A DNA stretch of 64,000 nucleotides from assembly GCF_001043895.1 (NCBI RefSeq), contig NZ_JTHF01000185.1, positions 1 through 64,000 on the forward strand. The letters are read 5' to 3'. This stretch comes from Methylobacterium indicum (GTDB lineage Bacteria; Pseudomonadota; Alphaproteobacteria; Rhizobiales; Beijerinckiaceae). The stretch's first letter is position 1. Each line of letters opens with the position of its first letter. Positions 37,796 to 47,313 of this stretch are shown here, in pieces. Below the pieces are notes generated by a model that was not told the DNA's origin, did no database searches, and worked only from the letters and a program-made list of their open reading frames with translations. The translations under genes were made by a program, and so were the position numbers.

Positions 37796-40117
37796 ATGCT
37801 GTTCACACGACGCCCCCGGGCTCCGGCGCCCGCTTCCGGCCCGGCCGGTCATCCCGACAGGCCGCTCCCGCCCGGGTCGGTTCCGGACGCCGCGCCGCGG
37901 GGTCCGGGCTGGTTCGGAGCGCTGGCGGTCATCGTCGCCCTGGCGCTGGCGCTCGTCACCTTCCTGATCCTGGTCGGCGCCACCGCGATCGCGCCGACCC
38001 ACACCGTGGTGGTGGCGCTACTCCTCAGCAACGTCGCCCTGGTGCTGCTGCTCGTCGTGGTCATCGCCTGGGAGGCGCGAGTCTTCCTGCGGGCGCGGCG
38101 CACCAACGCGGCGGCCGCCCGGCTCCACACCCGCATCGTCGGCCTGTTCAGCCTGATCGCGACCCTGCCGACGGTGCTCCTCGCCGTGGTGGCGTCGATC
38201 ACCCTCGAGCGCGGCCTGTCGCCCTGGTTCTCGGACCGGATGCGCAACGTCGTGCTGATGTCGGTCGACGTCGCCGACGCCTACCTGACCAACCAGTGCC
38301 AGAGCCTCGCCCGCGAGGCGCGCATCCTCTCCGACGACCTGACTCGGGCGCGCCCCGCCTTCGACGTCGAGCGGGCCTGGTTCGAGAGCTTCCTCACCGC
38401 GCGCGCCGCCTCGCTCGGCCTGCCGATCGCCCGGATCATGCGCTCGCCGACCGAGACCGTGGCGCGGGCCAACATCGACATCCTCAAGGACCCGCCGCTG
38501 CCCTCGGCCAGCGACTTCGAGGAGGCGGCGAAATCCCCCGACGCCACCTGCCTGCTGCCCCGGGAGGGGCGGGTCTTCGGCACGCTGATGAAGCTGCCGG
38601 CCTACGACGACGCCTTCCTGCTGGTCGAGCGCGAGGTGACGCGGCTCGCGGTCGAGTTCCCGGGCGTGTCGCGGGCCGCCGCGACCGAGTTCCTGACCAT
38701 CGATGCCGGGCGGCGCAGCGTGCAGATCGCCTTCGCGACGATGTTCGCGCTCATCGCGCTGATCGCGCTCCTGTCGGCGGTGTGGTTCGGGCTCAACTTC
38801 GCCAACCGCTTCGTCGCGCCGATCCGCCGGCTGATCAACGCCGCCGACCAGGTCGCGTCGGGCAACTACTACGCTCAAGTTCCGTTCCGGAAGACGGAGG
38901 GCGACCTCCAGCACCTGGGCGAGAGCTTCAACAAGATGACCCAGGAGCTCAGCCGCCAGCGCACCACCCTGATCGAGCAGAGCGAGCAGATCGACAGCCG
39001 CCGCCGCTTCACCGAGGCGGTGCTGGCCGGGGTGCCGGCCGGGGTCATCGGCGTCGACGGGCGCGGCGTCATCACCATCGCCAACCCGTCGGTCGAGCGG
39101 ATGCTCGGGCGCTCCGTCGCCGACCTCGTCGGCGAGCCGCTGGCGGTGGCGATGCCCGAGCTCGGCGGCCTGCCGGGGGATGCCCGCGCCCGCCCGACCC
39201 AGCAGCAGATCCAGATCGCCCGCAACGGCCGCGAGCGCACCATCGACGTGCGCACCACGAGCGAGCAGTCGCAGGACGGCGACCGGGGCTACGTCGTCAC
39301 GCTGGACGACATCACCGACCTCGTGACCGCGCAGCGCACCTCGGCCTGGGCCGACGTCGCCCGCCGCATCGCCCACGAGATCAAGAACCCGCTGACCCCG
39401 ATCCAGCTCTCGGCCGAGCGCATCCGGCGCAAGTACGGGAAGGTCATCACCGTCGACAAGGACATCTTCGAGCAGTGCGTCGCCACGATCGTGCGCCAGG
39501 TCGACGACATCAAGCGGATGGTGGACGAGTTCTCGTCCTTCGCGCGGATGCCCAAGCCCGCCATCGCCCGCAACGACCTGACCGAGATCGTCAAGCAGAA
39601 CCTGTTCATGATGCGGGTGGCCCATCCCGACGTGGCCTTCACCCTGGAGGAGGGGGTGAACCGCGTCAGCGCCGCCTTCGACACGCGGCTCCTGTCGCAG
39701 GCGATCACCAACATCCTCAAGAACGCCGTCGAGGCGGTGCAGGCGGTGCCGGAAGAGACCCGGGGCGAGAGCCTGGTCGCGGTGCGGCTCTACGAGGAGG
39801 GCGAGGCCGCCGTCATCGAGATCACCGATACCGGCAAGGGATTCCCGGCCGAAGGGCGCCAGCGGCTCCTCGAACCCTATATGACCACCCGCGAGGGGGG
39901 CACGGGCCTCGGATTGGCGATCGTGAGCAAGGTCTTGGAAGAGCACGGCGGCGGCATCGAGCTGAACGACAACCCGCGCGGGCGCGGCGGCCAGGTGCGG
40001 ATGCGGGTCCTGCGGGAGATGCGCCGCGACGAGCCGGCGGAGGCCGGCCGGGCCCGGCCGGTCAAGACCCCGGAGACACCCACCTCCCCGGCGACCTCTC
40101 CGGAGCCCGCCGCGTGA
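37796..40117 (+). CDS. ntrY: nitrogen/redox sensor histidine kinase NtrY
   Basis: Membrane kinase of 773 aa. A Pro-rich start is followed by helices near residues 42-60, 68-90 and 115-135, a large periplasmic domain, a helix near 320 and a HAMP linker (FVAPIRRLINAADQVASGNYY). A PAS domain (VLAGVPAGVIGVDGRGVITIANPSVERML) precedes the H-box [20 protein letters not shown], His near 526. The ATPase domain has NILKNAVEAVQ and GGTGLGLAIVSKVLEEHGG. It should phosphorylate NtrX, encoded 124 bp downstream. Confidence 0.95.
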   Translation: MLFTRRPRAPAPASGPAGHPDRPLPPGSVPDAAPRGPGWFGALAVIVALALALVTFLILVGATAIAPTHTVVVALLLSNVALVLLLVVVIAWEARVFLRARRTNAAAARLHTRIVGLFSLIATLPTVLLAVVASITLERGLSPWFSDRMRNVVLMSVDVADAYLTNQCQSLAREARILSDDLTRARPAFDVERAWFESFLTARAASLGLPIARIMRSPTETVARANIDILKDPPLPSASDFEEAAKSPDATCLLPREGRVFGTLMKLPAYDDAFLLVEREVTRLAVEFPGVSRAAATEFLTIDAGRRSVQIAFATMFALIALIALLSAVWFGLNFANRFVAPIRRLINAADQVASGNYYAQVPFRKTEGDLQHLGESFNKMTQELSRQRTTLIEQSEQIDSRRRFTEAVLAGVPAGVIGVDGRGVITIANPSVERMLGRSVADLVGEPLAVAMPELGGLPGDARARPTQQQIQIARNGRERTIDVRTTSEQSQDGDRGYVVTLDDITDLVTAQRTSAWADVARRIAHEIKNPLTPIQLSAERIRRKYGKVITVDKDIFEQCVATIVRQVDDIKRMVDEFSSFARMPKPAIARNDLTEIVKQNLFMMRVAHPDVAFTLEEGVNRVSAAFDTRLLSQAITNILKNAVEAVQAVPEETRGESLVAVRLYEEGEAAVIEITDTGKGFPAEGRQRLLEPYMTTREGGTGLGLAIVSKVLEEHGGGIELNDNPRGRGGQVRMRVLREMRRDEPAEAGRARPVKTPETPTSPATSPEPAA

Positions 40118-40241
40118 CGCCCCGGCCCGCCGCCGGAAGCGCCGGACCTCACGAACGCCCAATCCGACAGCCCAATTCGATACAGCACCGGGTGCGGGGC
40201 CTCAGGCCCGCCGCCCGCGTCGCGGGGGAGGCCTTGAAGCC

Positions 40242-41612
40242 ATGAGCGCCGACATTCTGATCGTCGATGACGAGGCCGACATCCGCGAGCTCGTCGCCGG
40301 CATCCTCGACGACGAGGGCCACCGCACCCGCACCGCCGGCTCCTCCGACGAGGCGCTGGCGGCGATCGAGGCGCGCCGCCCGCACCTCGTCTTCCTCGAC
40401 ATCTGGCTCCAGGGCTCGCGCCTCGACGGGCTCCAGGTGCTCGACGCGATCAAGGCCCAGGCCCCGGACCTGCCGGTGGTGATGATCTCGGGCCACGGCA
40501 ACATCGAGACCGCGGTCTCGGCGATCAAGGCGGGCGCCTACGACTTCATCGAGAAGCCGTTCAAGGCCGACCGGCTGATCCTGGTGGCCGAGCGGGCGCT
40601 GGAGGCCTCGCGGCTCAAGCGCGAGGTGCGCGACCTCAAGGCGCGGTCGGGCCAGGCGAGCCGCATCGTCGGCGCCTCGGTGGCGGCCAACCAGCTGCGC
40701 CAGACCGTCGAGCGCGTGGCGCCCACCAACGCCCGGGTGATGATCGCGGGCGCGCCGGGCTCCGGCAAGGAGCTCTCGGCCCGCACCATCCACGCCGCCT
40801 CGTCGCGGGCGAACGGCCCCTTCGTGGTGATCAACGCCGCCACGATCACCCCCGAGACGATGGAGGCGGAGCTGTTCGGCGTCGAGGCCGCCGACGGCAA
40901 GCCGCGGCGGGTGGGCGCGCTCGAGGAGGCCCATGGCGGCAGCCTCTACATCGACGAGGTCGCGGACATGCCCCGCGAGACCCAGAACCGCATCCTGCGG
41001 GTCCTCGTCGACCAGAACTTCCAGCGCGTCGGCGGCACCACGCGGGTCCATGTCGACGTGCGGATCATCTCGTCGTCGTCCCGCGACCTCGCGGAGGAGA
41101 TCGCCGGCGGGCGCTTCCGCGAGGACCTCTTTCACCGTCTCAGCGTCGTGCCGATCCGGGTGCCCTCGCTCGCCGAGCGGCGCGAGGACGTGCCGGAGCT
41201 GATCACGTTCTTCATGGAGCAGATCTCGGCCGCCACCGGCCTGCCGCAACGGCGCATCGCCGCCGACGCCATGGCGGTGCTGCAGTCGCACGACTGGCCC
41301 GGCAACGTCCGCCAGCTGCGCAACAACGTCGAGCGGCTGATGATCCTGACGCAGGGCGATCCCGAGACCGAGGTCACGACCGAGATGCTGCCGAGCGAGG
41401 TCGGCGCGCTCGTGCCCACCACCCCGAGCGGGGCGGGCGGCGAGAAGCTGATGAGCCTGGCTTTGCGCGAGGCGCGCGAGATCTTCGAGCGCGAATACCT
41501 GGTGGCGCAGATCGCCCGGTTCTCCGGCAACATCTCCCGCACCGCCGAGTTCATCGGCATGGAGCGCTCGGCCCTGCACCGGAAGCTCAAGTCGCTCGGC
41601 ATCGGCGCCTGA
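40242..41612 (+). CDS. ntrX: response regulator NtrX
   Basis: Protein of 456 aa with receiver (LIVDDEADIRELV; phosphoacceptor in HLVFLDIWLQG near residue 52; EKPFKADRL), AAA+ and Fis-type DNA-binding domains (FSGNISRTAEFIGMERSALHRKLKSLGI). The AAA+ Walker A is GAPGSGKELSAR. Where NtrC has EKGAFTGA this protein has VEAADGKPRRVG, so the sigma-54 contact loop is missing. That is normal for alphaproteobacterial NtrX and suggests it acts without sigma-54. It is followed by hfq. Confidence 0.95.
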   Translation: MSADILIVDDEADIRELVAGILDDEGHRTRTAGSSDEALAAIEARRPHLVFLDIWLQGSRLDGLQVLDAIKAQAPDLPVVMISGHGNIETAVSAIKAGAYDFIEKPFKADRLILVAERALEASRLKREVRDLKARSGQASRIVGASVAANQLRQTVERVAPTNARVMIAGAPGSGKELSARTIHAASSRANGPFVVINAATITPETMEAELFGVEAADGKPRRVGALEEAHGGSLYIDEVADMPRETQNRILRVLVDQNFQRVGGTTRVHVDVRIISSSSRDLAEEIAGGRFREDLFHRLSVVPIRVPSLAERREDVPELITFFMEQISAATGLPQRRIAADAMAVLQSHDWPGNVRQLRNNVERLMILTQGDPETEVTTEMLPSEVGALVPTTPSGAGGEKLMSLALREAREIFEREYLVAQIARFSGNISRTAEFIGMERSALHRKLKSLGIGA

Positions 41613-41906
41613 CGGGGCCTGACGGCGCCGCGGTCGCGCCGGTCCGCTTGCGACGGTGCCCCGCCCGGGGCTTTCTGCTAGGCGGGCCTGTGGCCGGGAC
41701 GCGACGGAGCGCGGGCAAAGGACGGTTGCGGCGGGTGCGACGGTCCGGGGAGCTTTCCCTGCGGCCAGTCTGCACTTGCGCCCGGACGAGCTTCACCGTG
41801 TAATGGGGCGGCCGGTTCCCGGGGCGGCGCGTCGCGCCTCCCGCAGCACAACAACACGGACCGACCCGTCAACAGGGACTGGCAGCGGGTTCAAAGGACA
41901 AGAAGA

Positions 41907-42161
41907 ATGGCGGGCGAACGCGCTCAGAATCTGCAGGACACCTTCCTCAACCACGTTCGCAAGAACAAGATTCCGCTGACGATCTTCCTGGTCAACGGCG
42001 TGAAGCTGCAAGGTGTCGTGACCTGGTTCGACAACTTCTGCGTGCTGCTGCGGCGCGACGGGCACTCGCAGCTCGTTTACAAGCACGCGATCTCGACCAT
42101 CATGCCGGGCCATCCGGTGCAGCTGTTCGAGCAGGGCGAGGAGGGGGCCGAGAAGGCCTGA
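41907..42161 (+). CDS. hfq: RNA chaperone Hfq
   Basis: Sm-like hexamer subunit of 84 aa that pairs small RNAs with mRNAs. [35 protein letters not shown] holds the Sm1 motif, and [16 protein letters not shown] the Sm2 motif with the KHA triad. The C-terminus is short ([10 protein letters not shown]), typical of alphaproteobacteria. It has its own 294-bp upstream region and is followed by a terminator-like hairpin before hflX. Confidence 0.97.
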
Positions 42162-42254
42162 TCCGCCGCACGCTCGCAGCCTGCACCCCGCGCGGCCGGG
42201 CCTCGCCGGCCCGCCGCGCGCATCCGTGCCGCCCTCGGCACGTCGACTTCATCC

Positions 42255-42279
42255 AGGCCGCCTCGTGCGGCCTGTTTTT
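42255..42279 (+). terminator. intrinsic terminator between hfq and hflX
   Basis: AGGCCGC and GCGGCCT form a 7-bp stem with loop CTCGT, followed by TGTTTTT. Expression of hflX would then depend on read-through or its own promoter in the last 100 bp. Confidence 0.78.
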
Positions 42280-42378
42280 CGTCGTCCGCACGCCCTCCGG
42301 CGCTTGATTCCGGCCCCGCTCCATCCAACCTCTATCCGATGGACTCCCGGCCTGTTTTCGGGAGCAGCCGGAGACACG

Positions 42379-43758
42379 ATGGAACCGCGGACACCGGGCG
42401 AGATCCGCCTGCAACGCCAGGCCGAGCCGGAAGCCGCGATCGCGGCCGAGACCCGCACGCTGGTGATCGGCCCCTACCAGACCCGGCGCGACCATGGCGG
42501 CGAGCCCCGGGCCCCGCTCGCCCGCCTCGACGAGGCGGTGGGCCTGGCCGCCGCGATCGAGCTCGACGTCGCCGACCGGCTCCTCGTCACCGTCCAGCAG
42601 ATCCGGCCCTCGACCTTCCTGGGCAAGGGCCGCGTCGAGGAGATCGCCGGGCGGATCGAGGCCGACGGCATCCGCCTCGTGGTGATGGATTGCGCGCTCT
42701 CGCCGGTGCAGCAGCGCAACCTGGAGAAGGCCTGGGGCGTCAAGGTCATCGACCGGACCGGCCTGATCCTGGAGATCTTCGGGCGGCGCGCCTCGACCCG
42801 CGAGGGCACGCTGCAGGTCGAGCACGCGCATCTGGCCTACCAGCGCAGCCGGCTGGTGCGGTCCTGGACCCACCTCGAGCGCCAGCGCGGCGGCTTCGGC
42901 TTCCTCGGCGGCCCGGGCGAGACCCAGATCGAGGCCGACCGGCGGATGATCCAGGAGCGGATGACCCGGATCGAGCGCGATCTCGAGACCGTCACCCGCA
43001 CCCGCGGCCTGCACCGCCGCTCCCGGCGCCGGGTGCCGTACCCGATCGTCGCGCTCGTCGGCTACACCAATGCCGGCAAGTCGACCCTGTTCAACCGCCT
43101 GACCCGGGCCGAGGTGCTGGCCGAGGACATGCTGTTCGCCACCCTCGACCCGACGGCCCGCGCCATCAAGCTGCCGCACGGCGAGACCGCGATCCTGTCC
43201 GACACCGTCGGCTTCATCTCCGACCTGCCCACCATGCTGATCGCCGCCTTCCGGGCGACGCTGGAGGACGTGATCGAGGCCGACATCCTGCTCCACGTGC
43301 GCGACATCGCCCACGAGGACGCGGAGGCGCAAGGAGCGGACGTCGCCCAGGTGCTGACCGAGCTCGGCATCGAGCCGAACACCGACCGGGTGATCGAGGT
43401 CTGGAACAAGGCCGACCTCCTCGACGAGGCGGAGCGCGAGCGCCTGATGAACCTGAGCCGGCCGAACGGGAAAGAGGGGCCGAAGCCCGTCCTGCTCTCG
43501 GCGCTCACCGGCGAGGGCATCGACCGCCTGATGAGCCGGATCGAGGCCCGGATCGCCGCGACCCGCACGAGCTTCGCGGTGATCCTGGACCCGGCGCAAG
43601 GGGCAGAGCTTCACTGGCTCTACGAGAATGCCGAGGTGCTCGACCGCCGCGAGGATGCCGAGGGCGCGATGCATCTCGTGGTCCGGGTCGCGCCGGAGAA
43701 AGAGCCGCGGTTCCTCAACCGGTTCGGGGCGGCGCGGCGGTTGCGGGGCGGCGGATAA
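42379..43758 (+). CDS. hflX: ribosome-associated GTPase HflX
   Basis: GTPase of 459 aa that splits stalled ribosomes under stress. The N-terminal HflX domain has [17 protein letters not shown] near residue 75 and [20 protein letters not shown] near 138. The glycine-rich [19 protein letters not shown] follows near 170. The G domain has [15 protein letters not shown] near 230, [10 protein letters not shown] and NKAD. The ATG at 42379 is chosen. It sits after hfq, the usual hfq-hflX order. Confidence 0.96.
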   Translation: MEPRTPGEIRLQRQAEPEAAIAAETRTLVIGPYQTRRDHGGEPRAPLARLDEAVGLAAAIELDVADRLLVTVQQIRPSTFLGKGRVEEIAGRIEADGIRLVVMDCALSPVQQRNLEKAWGVKVIDRTGLILEIFGRRASTREGTLQVEHAHLAYQRSRLVRSWTHLERQRGGFGFLGGPGETQIEADRRMIQERMTRIERDLETVTRTRGLHRRSRRRVPYPIVALVGYTNAGKSTLFNRLTRAEVLAEDMLFATLDPTARAIKLPHGETAILSDTVGFISDLPTMLIAAFRATLEDVIEADILLHVRDIAHEDAEAQGADVAQVLTELGIEPNTDRVIEVWNKADLLDEAERERLMNLSRPNGKEGPKPVLLSALTGEGIDRLMSRIEARIAATRTSFAVILDPAQGAELHWLYENAEVLDRREDAEGAMHLVVRVAPEKEPRFLNRFGAARRLRGGG

Positions 43759-43920
43759 GGCGCTGTCGCGCGCCCGACTCTATTCGACGATGAGAAAGGG
43801 CGCGGCATCCTGTGTCGCGCCCTCTCGCGTCATATTGCGGCAAACTTTGACCTGTGACCTCTCAGATCCGACCGTGTCCGCGTTGCGCGTAGATCGGCAC
43901 GGATCAGCCAGAGGTCGCCC

Positions 43921-45081
43921 ATGCCGATCCACCGCCTCGCCATCTCCGGCTACCGCTCCCTGCGCGACATCGTGCTCGGCCTCGACCGGCTGACCGTGGT
44001 GACGGGGGCGAACGGCAGCGGCAAGTCGAGCCTCTACCGCGCCCTGCGGCTCCTCGCCGAGGTCGCGCAAGGGCGGGCGATCCCGTCGCTCGCCCGGGAA
44101 GGGGGCTTTGCCTCGGCGCTCTGGGCCGGGCCGGAGACCTTCGGGCGCCGGGTCCTCGACGGCTCGCAGCGGGTCGAGGGCACGGTGCGGCGCCGCCCCG
44201 TCGAGCTGAAGCTCGGCTTCTCGGACGACGAGGTCGGCTACGCCATCGCCCTCGGCCTGCCGCCGCCGTCCTTCGCCGGCACGTTCTTCTCCCACGATCC
44301 CGAGATCAAGGCCGAGAGCGTCTGGACCGGGCCGATCGTCGGGCGGGCCAACGTCTTCGCCGAGCGCCGCGGGCCCCTGGTGCGGCTGCGCGACGGCACC
44401 GGCACCTGGACCGAGGCCTTGCACGATCTGCCCGCCTTCGACAGCCTGATGACCCACGGCGCCGATCCCCGCGACGCCCTCGACGTGCTGATGTTGCGCG
44501 AGCGGATGCGGGCCTGGCGCTTCTACGACCATTTCCGCACCGACCGCGACGCGCCGGCCCGCCGGCCGCAGATCGGAACCCGCACGCCGGTGCTCGCCGG
44601 CGACGGGGCCGACGTCGCGGCGGCGATCCGGACCATCTTGGAGATCGGCGACCGGGACGCCCTCGGCGCGACCATCGCCGAGGCCTTTCCGGGGGCGGCG
44701 CTGTCGGTGGCGAGCGGCGAGGACAACTTCACCCTCGAATTCCGCCAGCACGGCCTGCTGCGCCCGTTGCGCGGCGCGGAACTCTCCGACGGGACGCTGC
44801 GCTACATCCTGCTCGCCGCCGCACTCCTGTCGCCGCGCCCGCCCGCGCTGATGGTGCTCAACGAGCCCGAGACCAGCCTGCACGCCGACCTCCTGGCGCC
44901 GCTGGCCGCGCTGATCGCCCGGGCCGCGCGGGACACGCAGATCCTGGTGGTGTCGCACGCCGCCGCCCTGGTGGCGGCCCTGGAGCAGGAGGGCGCCGCG
45001 CGGATCACCCTGGAGAAGCGCCTCGGCGAGACCCTCGCGCCCGACCACGACCCGCCGTCCTGGACCTGGCCCAAACGATAG
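43921..45081 (+). CDS. AAA family ATPase (COG4637-like, RecF/OLD-type)
   Basis: Protein of 386 aa with an SMC/RecF-type ATPase. Walker A is GANGSGKSSLYRAL near residue 36, the signature is ELSDGTLRYILLAAALL near 285, Walker B is LMVLNEPETSLHADL near 315 and the switch is VVSHAAALV near 340. There is no nuclease (TOPRIM) domain, unlike OLD proteins. Such ATPases are sometimes part of defence systems, but no partner gene is adjacent, so the role is open. It follows hflX after a 160-bp gap containing a GGGCGCG hairpin. Confidence 0.85.
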   Translation: MPIHRLAISGYRSLRDIVLGLDRLTVVTGANGSGKSSLYRALRLLAEVAQGRAIPSLAREGGFASALWAGPETFGRRVLDGSQRVEGTVRRRPVELKLGFSDDEVGYAIALGLPPPSFAGTFFSHDPEIKAESVWTGPIVGRANVFAERRGPLVRLRDGTGTWTEALHDLPAFDSLMTHGADPRDALDVLMLRERMRAWRFYDHFRTDRDAPARRPQIGTRTPVLAGDGADVAAAIRTILEIGDRDALGATIAEAFPGAALSVASGEDNFTLEFRQHGLLRPLRGAELSDGTLRYILLAAALLSPRPPALMVLNEPETSLHADLLAPLAALIARAARDTQILVVSHAAALVAALEQEGAARITLEKRLGETLAPDHDPPSWTWPKR

Positions 45082-45118
45082 TCCCGGCCCAAGCGGTAGG
45101 CCCGGTCCATGGCGCGGG

Positions 45119-46336
45119 TCACGCCGCCGCGAACCGGCGCCCGCGCAGATGCGCCGCGAGCCGGCGCCGGACGAGGCAGAAGGCGGCCGAGACGACCAGG
45201 CAATAGAGGCCCATCCCGGTGACGATGCCGGAGAACGGCACGCCGGCATCGATGAGCCCGCCTGCCAGGAACGGGCCCAAAGCCGTACCCAGCACCATGA
45301 TCGCCACGATGGCGCCGCGGATCGCCCCGAGATGGCGGGTCCCGTAGACCTCCGGCCAGAGCGCGCCGAACAGGGTGAGCGAGATCCCGTCGGTGACGCC
45401 GTAGAGCAGCATGAAGGCGAAGGCGGACCACGGCGCGGAGACCCCGCCGAGGACCAGGCAGGCGAGGCCGAACGGCACCAGGTAGAACGGGAGCAGCGCG
45501 AGGCCCGAGAACCGGTCGACCAGGCGGCCGGCGAGCAGCAGGCACAGGACGGTCGCGACCGCGTAGGGCGGGAAGGCGGCGGCCAGCACCTCCGGCGGCC
45601 AGCCCCGGCTCTCGGCGAGATGCACCTGATGGAAGAAGATCGTGTTGCTGATGAAGGAGGGCGGCAGCATCGCCAGCAGCAACCCGTAGAGGAACGGGTC
45701 GGCGAGGGCTTGCGCCCGGGTCGCGCCCTCGCTCGGCCCGGCGCCGCCCGTCGCCACGGGCACCCGCTCGCGCCGCACGAGACGGCGGGCGAGGGGCAGG
45801 GCGACGAGGACCAGGAGCACGGCGATCCCGAGCCAGGCGCCGCGCCAGCCGAGGTTTGTCGCGGCCGCCACGAGGGCGAGGGGCAGGCAGGCCTGGCCGG
45901 CATTGAGCCCGAGGGCGGCGAGCGACACCGCCCGGCCGCGCTCGGCCGAGAACCAGCGCCCCAGCAGCGTGTAGGCGGTCTGCAGCATCAGCCCCTGGCC
46001 GGCGAGGCGCAGCAGGAAGAGAGCGGCGGCGAGGACGGGGAGGTTCGGCGACAGGGCGAGGAGCGCGGCCCCGGCCGCCAGGAGGCCGGCGGCAAGGCTC
46101 ACCACCCGGGTCGCCGGCCAGCGGTCGATGAGCCCGCCGAGCCCCGCCAGCGCCAGGGCCGCCGCCAGGGTGACGCCGGCATAGAGCGTCCCGAAGGCCC
46201 CGTCCGACAGCCCGAACTCCCGCCGGATCGCCCCGCCCGACAGGGCGACCACGAAGGTCTGGCCGAAGCAGCCGCAGAACAGGAGCAGGAACCCGGCCGC
46301 GAGCCAGCGCAGGTTGGCCGTGAGGAAGGGGGGCAT
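45119..46336 (-). CDS. MFS transporter
   Basis: Inner-membrane permease of 405 aa with 12 predicted helices. The A-motif-like loop is GGLIDRWPATRVVSL near residue 62, with RWFSAERGRAVSLAALGLNAGQACLPLAL in the N-terminal half. The second half has AGRLVDRFSGLALLPFYLVPFG. The ATG at 46336 is preferred over a TTG at 46384. The substrate is unknown. The gene lies apart, convergent with the AAA ATPase gene and divergent from higBA. Confidence 0.85.
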   Translation of the reverse strand: MPPFLTANLRWLAAGFLLLFCGCFGQTFVVALSGGAIRREFGLSDGAFGTLYAGVTLAAALALAGLGGLIDRWPATRVVSLAAGLLAAGAALLALSPNLPVLAAALFLLRLAGQGLMLQTAYTLLGRWFSAERGRAVSLAALGLNAGQACLPLALVAAATNLGWRGAWLGIAVLLVLVALPLARRLVRRERVPVATGGAGPSEGATRAQALADPFLYGLLLAMLPPSFISNTIFFHQVHLAESRGWPPEVLAAAFPPYAVATVLCLLLAGRLVDRFSGLALLPFYLVPFGLACLVLGGVSAPWSAFAFMLLYGVTDGISLTLFGALWPEVYGTRHLGAIRGAIVAIMVLGTALGPFLAGGLIDAGVPFSGIVTGMGLYCLVVSAAFCLVRRRLAAHLRGRRFAAA

Positions 46337-46461
46337 GAGGGAGTGGACTGCGAGGTTTGCGCGACGCCGCCGGGAGGCACGCAATGCGAATCAGCGTGGC
46401 CGGCAACGCCGAGGGAGGGCAGCGCTTCGACCGCGAAAAATCAAGCCTTTCCCAGTCGTTG

Positions 46462-46503
46462 GTATCGCATCATGATACTATCAGGTGGTCGGGGTGACTC
46501 ATC
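46462..46503 (+). promoter_or_regulatory. putative higBA operator/promoter
   Basis: A perfect 11-bp palindrome, TGATA-C-TATCA (46473-46483), and a GTATC...GATAC pair (46462-46466, 46474-46478) lie 20-40 bases before the GTG of the toxin gene, where an antitoxin would bind. Confidence 0.5.
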
Positions 46504-46785
46504 GTGATCCGCAGCTTCTCCGACGAAAGAACCGAAGCGGTGCTCAACGATCAGCAGCCGAAGGGATTGCCGACCAGTATCCTGAAGGTCGCACGTCGCA
46601 AGCTGCGCTACCTTCACAGCGCAACGTCACTCGACGATTTGAAACTGCCACCGGGTAACAAGCTGCATCCGATCCTGCACGATCGAGCGGGGCAGCATGC
46701 GATCCGGATCAACGATCAGTGGCGCATCTGCGTCCGCTGGACCGGTCAAGGGCCCGAAGCGGTCGAGATCGCGGACGATCACTGA
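46504..46785 (+). CDS. higB: RelE/HigB-type toxin
   Basis: Protein of 93 aa. The pattern IRSFSDERTEAV, LPTSILKVARRKLRYLHSATSLDDLKLPPGN and the end IRINDQWRICVRWTGQGPEAVEIADDH is that of the plasmid-maintenance killer (HigB) branch of RelE mRNA interferases. The start is GTG at 46504. The antitoxin gene follows 60 bases downstream, so toxin comes first, as usual for higBA. Confidence 0.9.
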   Translation: MIRSFSDERTEAVLNDQQPKGLPTSILKVARRKLRYLHSATSLDDLKLPPGNKLHPILHDRAGQHAIRINDQWRICVRWTGQGPEAVEIADDH

Positions 46786-46845
46786 CGCGAAGAGTTGCAT
46801 CGCGGGCATGGGTGTCGACCCGGCCCAATCGGAGGGGACAGCCCC

Positions 46846-47166
46846 GTGGCGATCGAACTGGAAACCGAAGACCTGCTTCCCCCCCTCCATCCTGGAGAGG
46901 TCCTGCGCGAGGAGTTCATGGTGCCGCTCGGGCTGACGGCCTACGCGGTGGCCAAGGCCTGCGGGGTGCCGCGCACCCGGATCGAGCGGATCGCGCGGGA
47001 GGAGACGCCGATCACCGCCGATACCGCGCTCCGGCTCGGGCGCTACTTCGGGATGAACCCCCAGGTGTGGATCAATCTGCAGGGCGATTACGAACTTCGG
47101 CGCGCCCAGCGGGCGATCGGGGCGGAGATCGACCGCATCCGGCCCCTGGCGCGGGAAGCGGCATAA
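46846..47166 (+). CDS. higA: HigA-type antitoxin (XRE family)
   Basis: Protein of 106 aa. It begins with LHPGEVLREEFMVPLGLTAYAVAKACGVPRTRIERIAREETPITADTALRLGRYFG, the HigA helix-turn-helix. The second half, PQVWINLQGDYELRRAQRAIGAEIDRI, is the family tail. The GTG at 46846 has GGAGGGG 8 bases upstream. It neutralises HigB and should repress the operon through the palindrome upstream of higB. A palindrome-rich stretch follows the stop. Confidence 0.9.
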   Translation: MAIELETEDLLPPLHPGEVLREEFMVPLGLTAYAVAKACGVPRTRIERIAREETPITADTALRLGRYFGMNPQVWINLQGDYELRRAQRAIGAEIDRIRPLAREAA

Positions 47167-47305
47167 GCAGATTTCGCAAAAGTGGTGGCCGGTTTTGCGG
47201 CGAAAATCTGCGGCGAGACCAATCCCGGCCGCCTCGCGTCGGCCGGCCGACGCAAGGCGGCCGAGGGAGGCGCGCGGCGCCGGCCCTGGAGCCGCGCCGC
47301 GCGCC
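47166..47305. repeat. cluster of palindromes between higA and the catalase gene
   Basis: Three consecutive inverted repeats. The first has imperfect arms around GCAGATTTCGC...GCGAAAATCTGC (47166-47210). The second is a 28-bp near-perfect palindrome, GCCTCGCGTCGGCC with GGCCGACGCAAGGC (47230-47258). The third has 11-bp perfect arms GGCGCGCGGCG and CGCCGCGCGCC around an inner CGGC/GCCG stem (47269-47305), followed by six A. The convergent position matches the element at 30305-30427, though the sequences differ. Confidence 0.75.
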
Positions 47306-47313
47306 AAAAAACC

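Noticed and set aside
43759-43920. GGGCGCG hairpin after hflX as a terminator
   Set aside because: An 8-bp stem is present, but no T-run follows on the plus strand and only three T on the minus strand.
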